Below are positions 1 to 7,720 of a stretch of 49,129 nt of DNA, piece after piece (within the stretch, counting starts at the first letter, position 1; the number at the start of each line of letters is the position of its first letter). A model generated the notes under the pieces. That model saw only the letters and a program-made list of their open reading frames with translations, was not told where the DNA came from and made no database searches. The position numbers and the translations under genes are program-made. The stretch is from Bacteroidales bacterium (GTDB taxonomy: Bacteria; Bacteroidota; Bacteroidia; Bacteroidales; ML635J-15): positions 1 to 49,129 of the forward strand of contig JAITXI010000162.1 of assembly GCA_031284905.1 (NCBI GenBank). Reading direction: 5' to 3'.

Positions 1-140
1 TAACTAAATCTCATATTGACTTATTAATTTTTGATAAGAAAAAAGTAAATAATAGTATTGATTTTGTTTTTTTAACTGACGTCGGTGAACCAAAAATTGT
101 AAAAACCAAAATTAATAAAATATTAGATTTTCTTTCGTGA
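1..140 (+). CDS. aroB: 3-dehydroquinate synthase, C-terminal end (partial)
   Basis: The frame starting at base 3 is open from the window edge to the TGA at 138-140. It encodes about 45 residues, including HIDLLIFDKKK and DFVFLTDVGEP. This resembles the C-terminal tail of Bacteroidota AroB, where a KK-rich turn is followed by a strand pair ending in VGEP or IGEA. AroB converts DAHP to 3-dehydroquinate, the second step of the shikimate pathway. The stop overlaps the GTG start of aroA (GTGA), so the two genes look translationally coupled. The identification rests on a short tail plus the aroA neighbour, so it is probable rather than certain. The catalytic domain lies outside the window. Confidence 0.62.
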   Translation, partial: TKSHIDLLIFDKKKVNNSIDFVFLTDVGEPKIVKTKINKILDFLS

Positions 141-1399
141 AAACTGAAATAAAAAATTTATCATTAAAAGAAAAAATTCAAGCAATTCCATCGAAAAGCT
201 ACGAACAACGTGTTTTGCTGGGAGCTTTATTTGCAAGAAAAACTGAAATTCAAAATTTTGGACAATCGAAAGATATTCTTGCAGCGAGAAATATTTTATC
301 CGAATTGGGTTGTAAATTTACTTTTTTTGAAAATAAATTAATTATTAATAGTGAAATAAAAACTTTTCCAAAAATTATAAATTGCAAAGAATCAGGGTTT
401 TTAGCAAGAAGTATAGTTTCAATTATTTCACTTTTCCAGAATAATTTCATTATTACAGGAGAAAATTCTCTTTTACAAAGAAAAATTGCAAATGATTTTG
501 ATTTTTTTCAACAAATGAATTGGGATTGGTCGCATAACAATAATTGTCTGCCAATAATTTTTAAAAATGCAGTTCTTAAAAATGGAAAATATAAAATCCA
601 AAATCCAAAAACTTCTCAATTAATTAGTGGCTTACTTTTTGCGCTACCACTTTTGAGCCAAGATTCCGAATTGTTGATTAAAAATGTTGTAAGTGTTCAA
701 TATATTTATTTAACGATAGAAATATTGAAAAAAGTTGGGATAATAATTGATGATGTAAATAATGAAAAAAATTTTAATATTTTCATTAAAGGTAATCAAA
801 AATATAATTCTGAAAGTTTTAAAATTGAAGGAGATTGGAGCGGAACATCAATCTTAATGGTAGCTGCCGCCTTATCAAAAGATATTTGTATTTCAGGATT
901 AAATAAAAATTCATATCAAGCAGATAAAGCAATTTTAGATATTTTTGATTTAGCAAATATAAAATATTTTTGGGAAAATAAAAATTTGAAGATTTTTCAA
1001 TCTGAAATAAAATCCTTTCAATTTGATGCGGAAAATTGTCCTGATTTAATTCCGGCGCTTTGTGTTTTAGCCTTATTTGCAGAAGGACAATCAAAAATAT
1101 ACGGAGCAAATCGTTTGTTCAATAAAGAATCTTCACGAGGAGAAATTATTGTGAAAGAATTTTTAAAAATTGGAGCAAAAATATTTTTAGATAATAATAA
1201 AATTTGTATTATTGGCAACCAAAAATATAAATCTGCAACTTTGTCATCTCACAATGACCATCGCATAGCAATGGCAGAAATAATTCTTGCACTTAAAATA
1301 AAAAACGGAATTACTATTGATGATACAGAATGCCTTAATAAATCATTTCCTGATTTTTTAAAAAATTTTGAAAGTTTGAGAAAAACAGTAAAATGTTGA
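137..1399 (+). CDS. aroA: 3-phosphoshikimate 1-carboxyvinyltransferase (EPSP synthase)
   Basis: Makes EPSP from shikimate-3-phosphate and PEP, the sixth step of the shikimate pathway, in the cytoplasm. At 420 aa it has the usual family length. The N-terminal substrate motif is IPSKSYEQR, a variant of PGSKS. Further conserved segments are NCPDLIPALCVLA, the LFNKESSR block that binds the substrates, and SHNDHRIAMAE near the C-terminus, which contains the family DHR motif. The start is GTG at 137, overlapping the TGA of the upstream aroB-like gene by 4 bases. No promoter is visible at the junction, so co-transcription is likely. The protein is lysine- and asparagine-rich, as expected in this AT-rich genome. 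Family assignment is firm. Class and inhibitor sensitivity cannot be judged from this reading. Confidence 0.93.
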   Translation: MKTEIKNLSLKEKIQAIPSKSYEQRVLLGALFARKTEIQNFGQSKDILAARNILSELGCKFTFFENKLIINSEIKTFPKIINCKESGFLARSIVSIISLFQNNFIITGENSLLQRKIANDFDFFQQMNWDWSHNNNCLPIIFKNAVLKNGKYKIQNPKTSQLISGLLFALPLLSQDSELLIKNVVSVQYIYLTIEILKKVGIIIDDVNNEKNFNIFIKGNQKYNSESFKIEGDWSGTSILMVAAALSKDICISGLNKNSYQADKAILDIFDLANIKYFWENKNLKIFQSEIKSFQFDAENCPDLIPALCVLALFAEGQSKIYGANRLFNKESSRGEIIVKEFLKIGAKIFLDNNKICIIGNQKYKSATLSSHNDHRIAMAEIILALKIKNGITIDDTECLNKSFPDFLKNFESLRKTVKC

Positions 1400-1544
1400 A
1401 ATTTTTTAAATTGAATCGTTGTCTGTCGTCCGACAAAGTAGTTTACGCCGTTGGCAGATAAAGACATATATTTCAAGTTCAAAAATCAAAAACAATGTTT
1501 TTTGTTACGTAAATTTATCATTTTCAAAAAACGATAATTTGTTG

Positions 1545-1552
1545 TAATTTTG
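1545..1552 (+). promoter_or_regulatory. Bacteroidota -7 promoter element of miaB
   Basis: TAATTTTG matches the TAnnTTTG consensus and ends 22 nt before the ATG at 1574. The ORF-track start (TTG at 1550) lies inside this element, which argues for the downstream ATG. No clear -33 TTTG is seen at the standard spacing. Confidence 0.6.
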
Positions 1553-1573
1553 CAATTTATTTATAATTCATTA

Positions 1574-2902
1574 ATGAATCAAAAAATATATATTGAAACT
1601 TATGGCTGTCAAATGAATGTCGCTGATTCTGAAACAGTTATGGCTATACTTAAATCAAAAGATTTTTTTGCCGAACAAAATATCGAAAATGCTGATGTTA
1701 TTATACTAAACACTTGTTCTGTACGTGAAAATGCAGAACAACGAATTTGGAATAGATTAGATTTTCTGAAAGGACTAAAAAAACGAAATAAAAAAATTAA
1801 AATCGGAATTATTGGTTGTATGGCTCAACGAATCAGCGAAAAACTTTTAGAACACGAAGCTGTTGATTTCGTTGCAGGACCAGATTCATATCGCTTTTTA
1901 GTTGATTTAATTAACGAAGCCGACTTACATACAAAGGTATCTAACACAAATTTTGATATCAACGAAACTTATTCAGGAATAGAATCTATCAAAGAAAATA
2001 AAAATAAAATTTCCTGTTTCGTCTCAATTACAAGAGGTTGTAATAATTTTTGCACTTATTGTATTGTCCCTTATACCAGAGGGCGAGAACGTAGCCGTAG
2101 TTTAGAAGATATTCTTCACGAAATAAATATTCTTAAATCTTTAAATTATAAAGAAATTACTCTTCTTGGGCAAAATGTCAATTCTTATTTATATAGTACT
2201 TCAAATCAAGATATTAACTTTCCAAAATTAATCTGTAAAGTTGCAGAAACTCTTCCAGATTTAAGAATACGATTTACAACTTCTCACCCAAAAGATATTT
2301 CCAATGATTTGATTTATGCAATTGCCGAAACTCCAAACATTTGTAATCACATTCATTTACCTGTCCAATCCGGAAGTAATAAAATTTTAGATTTGATGAA
2401 TCGAAAATACACCCACGAATTATATCTTGAACGAATAGAAAAAATAAAAACCATAATTCCAAACTGCGGGCTTTCAACAGATATGTTTTGCGGATTTTCA
2501 AACGAAAGCGAACAAGATTTTTTAGAATCTCTGAATTTATTAAAGACTGTTGAATTTGATTCCGCTTTCCTTTTCAAATATTCTGTTCGTGAAGGAACTT
2601 ATGCAGCAAAAAATTTTATTGATGATGTTCCCGAAGAATTAAAAATGGAACGTCTTAATGAAATGATAAAACTTCAAACTTCAATTTCTTTAAAAAAGAA
2701 TACAGAAAAAATTGGAGAAAATTTTGACGTTTTAGTTGAAGGTTTTTCAAAACGTTCTGAAAATGATATGTTTGGAAGAACTGAACATAATAATGTTGTT
2801 GTTTTTCCAAAAAATAACTGTAAAATTGGAACTATTGTTAAAACAAAAATTATTGAAGCGACTTCTGCAACTTTATTAGGTAAAGTAGTTATTGATAAAT
2901 AA
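1574..2902 (+). CDS. miaB: tRNA-2-methylthio-N6-dimethylallyladenosine synthase
   Basis: Radical SAM methylthiotransferase that adds a methylthio group to i6A37 of tRNAs. From the ATG at 1574 it is 442 aa, the normal length. The N-terminal UPF0004 domain carries three cysteines for the second iron-sulfur cluster, in ETYGCQMN, NTCSVRE and GCMAQR. The radical SAM motif CNNFCTYC follows, then TRGRERSR, GQNVNSY and HLPVQSGSN. A C-terminal TRAM-type RNA-binding region closes the protein (about residues 375-442). The conserved AEQR stretch after NTCSVRE suits MiaB better than MtaB or RimO. I reject the TTG start at 1550 because it lies in the promoter element and would add a non-conserved extension. 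The gene stands alone, with its own promoter and 177 bases before rlmN. Confidence 0.95.
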   Translation: MNQKIYIETYGCQMNVADSETVMAILKSKDFFAEQNIENADVIILNTCSVRENAEQRIWNRLDFLKGLKKRNKKIKIGIIGCMAQRISEKLLEHEAVDFVAGPDSYRFLVDLINEADLHTKVSNTNFDINETYSGIESIKENKNKISCFVSITRGCNNFCTYCIVPYTRGRERSRSLEDILHEINILKSLNYKEITLLGQNVNSYLYSTSNQDINFPKLICKVAETLPDLRIRFTTSHPKDISNDLIYAIAETPNICNHIHLPVQSGSNKILDLMNRKYTHELYLERIEKIKTIIPNCGLSTDMFCGFSNESEQDFLESLNLLKTVEFDSAFLFKYSVREGTYAAKNFIDDVPEELKMERLNEMIKLQTSISLKKNTEKIGENFDVLVEGFSKRSENDMFGRTEHNNVVVFPKNNCKIGTIVKTKIIEATSATLLGKVVIDK

Positions 2903-2924
2903 ACTAATGATGAAAAATTTTGTG

Positions 2925-3045
2925 TTGCGTAAATTATTAGTCCTACAAGGACAACATTTTATTATCAGTAGATTTCAGCCTACGGATATGAAGTAACCAT
3001 ATCGCATAAATTCTGTAAGAACAGCACAAAATATCAATATATGTA
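2925..3045 (+). repeat. Palindrome-rich intergenic sequence, possible dispersed repeat
   Basis: The miaB-rlmN spacer is less AT-rich than other spacers and holds several short palindromes: GTCC-tacaa-GGAC, GTAG...CTAC, and TTCTGTAAGAA. No ORF or clear terminator explains it. Clusters of such palindromes are typical of dispersed non-coding repeats in Bacteroidota genomes. No second copy occurs in this window, so the repeat call is an inference. Confidence 0.35.
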
Positions 3046-3079
3046 AAAAATTTGCTTAAACAATCCGAAAAAATCACAA

Positions 3080-4123
3080 ATGTATAACTTTAGGAATATT
3101 ACTCTTTCTCACATAACTAAAATCATTGAAGATTTTGGAGAAAAAAAATTTCGAGCCACTCAAATTAACGAATGGATTTGGAAAAAAAATATTTCTGATT
3201 TTAATCAATTGTCAAACATTCCTGAAAACCTCATTAAATTTCTACAATCAAATTATTTTTTAGATAATTTAAAAATTGATTTTCATATCTCATCAAAAGA
3301 TCGAACTACAAAATGCCTTTTTAAAACTATTGACAATCTTTTCCTCGAAGGAGTTCTTATCCCTTCTGACGACAGAATTACTGCCTGTATTTCTTCTCAA
3401 ATTGGCTGTGCTTTGAATTGCGATTTTTGTGCAACCGGCAAACTCGGATTTTCAAGAAATCTTAGTATCGGAGAAATTTACGATGAAGTTTTTATTATAA
3501 ATAGTTTATCTATATCTCTATTTAACAAACAATTATCAAATGTTGTAATAATGGGAATGGGCGAACCTTTATTAAATTATGAAAATATATTGGCTGCCAT
3601 AAACATTATTACTTCTAATATTGGAATGAATATGTCGCCACAAAGAATTACACTTTCAACTGCAGGAATTGCTCCAAAAATTATTCAACTTGCCGATGAT
3701 AATATTAAATTTAATCTCTCTATTTCGCTTCATTCTGCCGACAATATAATTAGAAGTAAAATTATGCCCATCAACAACAAATATTATCTTCAAGATTTAT
3801 CGGATGCTATTTCCTATTTTTACAAAAAAACGAATATCAGAATTACATACGAATATTTGTTGCTCAATAATATAAACAATAGCATTGATGATGCAAAAAA
3901 ACTTGCAAAATTTACAAAAATTTCGCCATGTAAAATAAATTTGATAAATTATAATTCAACTGAAAAGAGTAATTATTCAAAATCTGAAGAAGAAAAAACT
4001 GAAAAATTTAAAGATTTTCTTGAATCAAAAAATTTGATTGTAACTGTCAGAAAATCAAAAGGTAGCGATATAGCTGCTGCTTGTGGACAATTAATAGCTC
4101 AAAAAAATAATCTTTTAATTTAA
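3080..4123 (+). CDS. rlmN: Dual-specificity 23S rRNA/tRNA adenine-C2 methyltransferase RlmN
   Basis: Radical SAM enzyme that methylates C2 of A2503 in 23S rRNA and of A37 in some tRNAs. At 347 aa it has the standard length. The N-terminal RNA-binding segment contains KFRATQINEWIWKK. The cluster motif sits in SSQIGCALNCDFCATGKLGF (CxxxCxxC). MGMGEPLLNY, TLSTAGI and SLHSAD are family blocks. The C-terminal SKGSDIAAACGQL carries the cysteine that takes part in methyl transfer, and the cysteine needed to resolve the intermediate is part of the same family scheme. The TAA stop overlaps the ATG of the following MBOAT gene by one base (TAATG), suggesting coupled translation even though the functions seem unrelated. 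It could be confused with Cfr, but the context and sequence are those of the housekeeping enzyme. Confidence 0.95.
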   Translation: MYNFRNITLSHITKIIEDFGEKKFRATQINEWIWKKNISDFNQLSNIPENLIKFLQSNYFLDNLKIDFHISSKDRTTKCLFKTIDNLFLEGVLIPSDDRITACISSQIGCALNCDFCATGKLGFSRNLSIGEIYDEVFIINSLSISLFNKQLSNVVIMGMGEPLLNYENILAAINIITSNIGMNMSPQRITLSTAGIAPKIIQLADDNIKFNLSISLHSADNIIRSKIMPINNKYYLQDLSDAISYFYKKTNIRITYEYLLLNNINNSIDDAKKLAKFTKISPCKINLINYNSTEKSNYSKSEEEKTEKFKDFLESKNLIVTVRKSKGSDIAAACGQLIAQKNNLLI

Positions 4124-5781
4124 TGATAGAATATTTGAAAAATATTTTCCTTTTTGACCCAAAAACACCTTTAGGCTTTACAAGTTTATATTTTTGGATA
4201 TTTTTTACAATTGTATTTCTTGGTTATTATCTTATTAATAAAAATAATTTCATTCGCTCTCTATATTTATTATTAGTAAGTTTATTTTTTTATTATAAAA
4301 CTAGCGGTGTATTTTTTATTCTCTTAATATTCAGTACATTATTTAATTATTGGTTTGGAAATATCATTTATAATAAAGAAAAAATAAGTTCAAAAAAAAT
4401 ATTTTTAGCATTAAGTATATTTGTAAATTTATTAGTTTTATCATATTTTAAATATACTTTTTTTATTATTGGAACGATAAATCATATTTTTGGGACAAAT
4501 ATTATTCCCTACGATTATATAATGGATTTTGTGAATATTTTTAGTGGTTCAAATTTTAATGTTTCAAAAATTTTATTACCTGCAGGAATATCTTTTTATA
4601 TGTTTCAAACGATGTCATATACCATTGATATTTACAAAAACAAAATTGTTCCGGTAAAAAATATTGTGGATTTTGGTTTTTTTGTGTCTTTTTTCCCTTT
4701 ACTTGTCGCGGGTCCAATTTTACGAGCTTCCGAATTTATTCCTCAAATATATAAAAAATTCCAGCTTTCAAGATATGAATTTGGAATGGCAATTTTTTTA
4801 ATCCTGAAAGGCTTTGTAAAAAAAATAATGATTGGCGACTATCTTGCCGTAAATTTCATTGATAGAGTTTTTTCAAATCCGGCTCGTTATTCGGGTTTTG
4901 AAAATTTTATGGCAACAATTTCATATTCTTTACAAGTTTATATGGATTTTTCAGCTTATTCAGATATTGCAATTGGTATCGCTTTATTAATGGGTTTCCG
5001 GATTCCTGCAAATTTTAATTCTCCGTATAAAGCTAAAAATGTTGGTGATTTTTGGAAACGTTGGCATATTTCGCTATCATCTTGGTTAAAAGATTATTTG
5101 TATATTCCTTTAGGTGGAAATAGAAACGCTTCTACCGGAACGTTTGTAAATATAGGATTGTTTTTTTTGATTTTCGGATTAATGGCTAAAAATTTATATG
5201 TCAGTTTAATTTTATTAATAATTCCGCTATTTTTATTCATTTTATCTTATTTTGTACCAAAAACAAAAAAATTCATTATAACAAATACTAATTTAATGAT
5301 TACCATGTTATTAGGTGGGTTATGGCATGGTTCAAGTTGGAATTTTTTAATTTGGGGCGGATTAAATGGCGCTGGGATTGTTGTATATAAATTATGGAAA
5401 AAAATTAGTCCTTATGAAAAGATAAATCGTTGGTGGGCATATGTAATAAAAATAGTTATTACATTTTCGTTCATCACTTTTACAAGAATCTTTTTCAGAG
5501 CAAAAGATTTAGAAACGGCAAAATCACTTATGTCGCAAATTTGGAATAACTTCAATATTTCCGGAATTTCTAAAATAATTACAGGCTATTACAAAATTTG
5601 GATAATTTTAATTTTAGGATTTGCTTCTCATTGGTTAAGTTATGATTTAAAAAATAAATGGAAGGATAAATTTATAAATGCTCCACATTGGGTTCAAGTA
5701 ATAATTGTTGTTTTAACAATTTTTATTGTTTATCAATCCATTTGTTCTGATATGCAAGCATTTATTTATTTCCAATTTTAA
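4123..5781 (+). CDS. MBOAT-family membrane O-acyltransferase (AlgI/DltB-like)
   Basis: Multi-pass membrane protein of 552 aa, rich in hydrophobic helices, of the type that transfers acyl groups to extracytoplasmic polysaccharide or cell-wall acceptors. Family blocks are ILLPAGISFYMFQTMSYTID, PLLVAGPILRASEF, YMDFSAYSDIAIG and FWKRWHISLSSWLKDYLYIP. LLGGLWHGSSWNFLIWG carries the invariant catalytic histidine. Between LGGNRN and LLGGLWHG lies an extra stretch of about 55 residues with two hydrophobic segments. These blocks are nearly adjacent in ordinary AlgI proteins, which explains the above-average length. The start overlaps the rlmN stop by one base. No AlgJ/AlgX-like or other SGNH partner follows, only a decayed transposase region, so acceptor and pathway are unknown. 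Confidence 0.88.
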   Translation: MIEYLKNIFLFDPKTPLGFTSLYFWIFFTIVFLGYYLINKNNFIRSLYLLLVSLFFYYKTSGVFFILLIFSTLFNYWFGNIIYNKEKISSKKIFLALSIFVNLLVLSYFKYTFFIIGTINHIFGTNIIPYDYIMDFVNIFSGSNFNVSKILLPAGISFYMFQTMSYTIDIYKNKIVPVKNIVDFGFFVSFFPLLVAGPILRASEFIPQIYKKFQLSRYEFGMAIFLILKGFVKKIMIGDYLAVNFIDRVFSNPARYSGFENFMATISYSLQVYMDFSAYSDIAIGIALLMGFRIPANFNSPYKAKNVGDFWKRWHISLSSWLKDYLYIPLGGNRNASTGTFVNIGLFFLIFGLMAKNLYVSLILLIIPLFLFILSYFVPKTKKFIITNTNLMITMLLGGLWHGSSWNFLIWGGLNGAGIVVYKLWKKISPYEKINRWWAYVIKIVITFSFITFTRIFFRAKDLETAKSLMSQIWNNFNISGISKIITGYYKIWIILILGFASHWLSYDLKNKWKDKFINAPHWVQVIIVVLTIFIVYQSICSDMQAFIYFQF

Positions 5782-5875
5782 TGGAAAATTTCAACAAATA
5801 ACTATAAAAAATGCTAATAAGTTACGAAATTTTGTAATATTAAAGGTCTGCTTCCAATACTGTTTTCAAGGTCAA

Positions 5876-6210
5876 TCATGGCAATCGTTCCGAAAACAGA
5901 ACGTTTGCACATCCATCGCATTCCTTGCCCCGAACCCGTTCTTCTTTGAATTGTTGTTTTTGCAATTGTGCTTTTTCCGATTCTACAAAGCTGTCTGTTT
6001 CGGTGATTTCCCCAATAATTTTTCGGTTATCTTGACCGACCATTTTTTCTCGGGCTTCCATTTGCTGGTAACTTCATACAAATAATAGTTTCTATTGATG
6101 CAACGCTGTTCTGTGCCTTCGCGTTTTTGGTATAACAGCAAATCCGGCTGTGTTGATTTTTTCGGTTACACATTTTTTTATTTTTTTAACAATATTACGT
6201 AAATACATGA
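5876..6210 (-). pseudogene. Decayed transposase N-terminal fragment (IS4/IS1634-like)
   Basis: The 514-base gap after the MBOAT gene holds a broken minus-strand coding trace. Reading from about 6210, a start MYLRNIVKKIKK is followed in other frames by NRNYYLYEVTSKWKPEKKW, KITEKLLGK and EITETDSFVESEK. The order "YLYEV, then basic residues, then G-x-I-T-x-x-x-F-V" is that of the N-terminus of IS4/IS1634-group transposases. At least two frameshifts separate the pieces and the DDE catalytic domain is absent. The two ORF-track entries here (5726-6085 + and 5876-6061 -) are shadows or single-frame slices of this fragment. The family label comes from memory of motif style. Transposon origin is more secure than the exact family. 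Confidence 0.5.
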
Positions 6211-6295
6211 TTATTAAATTACAAAAAAAAATTATAACTCCAAATAGATTAACGACTCTTTTTTACTATTACGTATTAGTGGAAAATGTTAGGGT

Positions 6296-7495
6296 TTAAA
6301 TTTTATCAGCAAAATTCCGACCAAAATTTACCAATTCTTCAATTTGGTTAGTATCAGGTTTGAATTTCATTTTTATCAACGGAATTTCAGTTTTTAGTTT
6401 TAATAAATTTAGATTTGCCGTAATAATTTCTGCTGCTTCTCCACTCCAACCAAACGAACCGAAAGCAACGGCAAGTTTTCCTTTATCGCGAATAGGATTT
6501 ATAATTGCAAAAAGTTTATAAACTTGAAGTAAAGCGTTTTGATTAATTGTCGGGCAACCAACTAATAAAGCATCTGCTAAAACAATTTTCTGTTCAATTT
6601 CGCCTAAATCCATTTTCTCAATATCTAAAACTTCAACGTTGATATTAGCTTTTTTGATTCCTATTGCAATATTTTCAGCCATTATTTTTGTATATCCGTA
6701 AGCCGAAACGTAAAGTATTAATGCTGTTTTTGAATTATGTTCGGTTGTTGCCAAATATTCTTTAGATAATTTTTTTGATAAGTCAATAATTTTCTTTGAA
6801 TAAGAGCGAAGAATAGGACCGTGTCCAGGAGCTATCATCTTGATTTCTAAATTTTCAATTTTTTCAATTGCTTTAACAAAAAATTTACTAAAAGGTTTCA
6901 GAATGCAATCAAAATAATATTTAAAAGCATCGTAATAATCGCCTGCTAAATCGTCAAACATTTCATCTTTACAGAAATGAGCGCCAAAAGAATCACAAGT
7001 AAAGAGAATTTTATCTTCCACTAAATATGAGTAAATTGAATCAGGCCAATGTAAATTTGGAGCAGAAATAAATTTTATTGTTGCATCGCCTAAATCTAAT
7101 TCATCTCCTTCTTTTACAATTTGATATTTAAATTTTGTTTCATGTAAATCTTGTAAGTATCTGATAGCCTGACCACTACCCAAAATAATTGCATTCGGAC
7201 AAATTTCTAAAAGTTTACTTAAACTTCCGGAATGGTCTGGTTCTGTATGGTTTAAAATTATGTAAGAAACTTCAGCCGGATTACAAACTTTTTTTACTTT
7301 CTCAAGGTAAATATCTGAAAATTTTGCCTTAGCAGTTTCAACAATTACTTTTTTCTGTGCATTGATAAAATATGAATTATATGTTGTTCCATATTTTGTT
7401 TCCATCACAACATCGAAAGTTGTTATATCATAGTCATAAATTCCAATCCAAGATACTCTTTCGTTAAGTTTTAGAATTTTATTTATATCTTTCAT
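6296..7495 (-). CDS. A-type flavodiiron protein (oxygen/nitric oxide reductase)
   Basis: Cytoplasmic flavodiiron protein of 399 aa that reduces O2 to water and/or NO to N2O, a detoxifying enzyme of anaerobes. The N-terminal metallo-beta-lactamase-like domain (about 1-245) has the diiron ligands in HTEPDH (83-88), HWPDS, FTCDSFGAHF and APGHGPI. The C-terminal flavodoxin domain (about 255-399) has LYVSAYGYTKIMAENIA for FMN phosphate and AFGSFGWSGEA for the flavin. There is no rubredoxin or flavin reductase extension, so it is the minimal class A form and needs a separate electron donor. It lies downstream of, and in the same direction as, a sensor-Crp regulator gene. Its own promoter overlaps a long palindrome, so regulation by redox or nitrosative signals is plausible. 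O2 versus NO preference cannot be read from the sequence. Confidence 0.93.
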   Translation of the reverse strand: MKDINKILKLNERVSWIGIYDYDITTFDVVMETKYGTTYNSYFINAQKKVIVETAKAKFSDIYLEKVKKVCNPAEVSYIILNHTEPDHSGSLSKLLEICPNAIILGSGQAIRYLQDLHETKFKYQIVKEGDELDLGDATIKFISAPNLHWPDSIYSYLVEDKILFTCDSFGAHFCKDEMFDDLAGDYYDAFKYYFDCILKPFSKFFVKAIEKIENLEIKMIAPGHGPILRSYSKKIIDLSKKLSKEYLATTEHNSKTALILYVSAYGYTKIMAENIAIGIKKANINVEVLDIEKMDLGEIEQKIVLADALLVGCPTINQNALLQVYKLFAIINPIRDKGKLAVAFGSFGWSGEAAEIITANLNLLKLKTEIPLIKMKFKPDTNQIEELVNFGRNFADKI

Positions 7496-7529
7496 ATCTT
7501 TAATTTAATAAATATTATTTTTTAATTTG

Positions 7530-7561
7530 CAAATTTACTGTAATTTTATAATAATTACAAA
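7530..7561 (-). promoter_or_regulatory. Promoter of the flavodiiron gene
   Basis: On the minus strand TAAATTTGC (-7 element, CAAATTTA at 7530-7537 on the plus strand) is preceded by TTTG (CAAA at 7558-7561) with a 20-nt spacer, close to the Bacteroidota consensus. The -33 element lies inside the right-hand inverted repeat. Confidence 0.62.
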
Positions 7562-7589
7562 TTTATTTATTGATAAATTTGTAATTATT
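7550..7589. repeat. Perfect 17-bp inverted repeat with 6-nt spacer (candidate operator)
   Basis: Arms 7550-7566 and 7573-7589 are perfectly complementary (core AATTACAAATTTAT / ATAAATTTGTAATT) around the spacer TTATTG. Relative to the predicted flavodiiron start of transcription, the centre is about 43 bp upstream, where Crp-type activators bind. There is no T-tract, so it is a poor intrinsic terminator. Operator function is inferred. Confidence 0.5.
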
Positions 7590-7720
7590 TTAGATAAAAA
7601 TTATAAAAACATAAGTTTATAAAACGCTGATTATTGCGAGGAAACAGTTTGATGCTGTGTTTTTTATATTTAATATTTTTGCTTGTTTTCATAAAATACC
7701 TGTCTCCCTTAAAAATCTTT

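Noticed and set aside
1550-1573. TTG start for miaB in the ORF track
   Set aside because: The codon lies inside the TAATTTTG promoter element; the ATG at 1574 gives the conserved N-terminus.
5726-6085. 119-aa plus-strand ORF after the MBOAT gene
   Set aside because: It overlaps the end of the MBOAT gene and runs opposite the decayed transposase trace; no independent evidence for coding.
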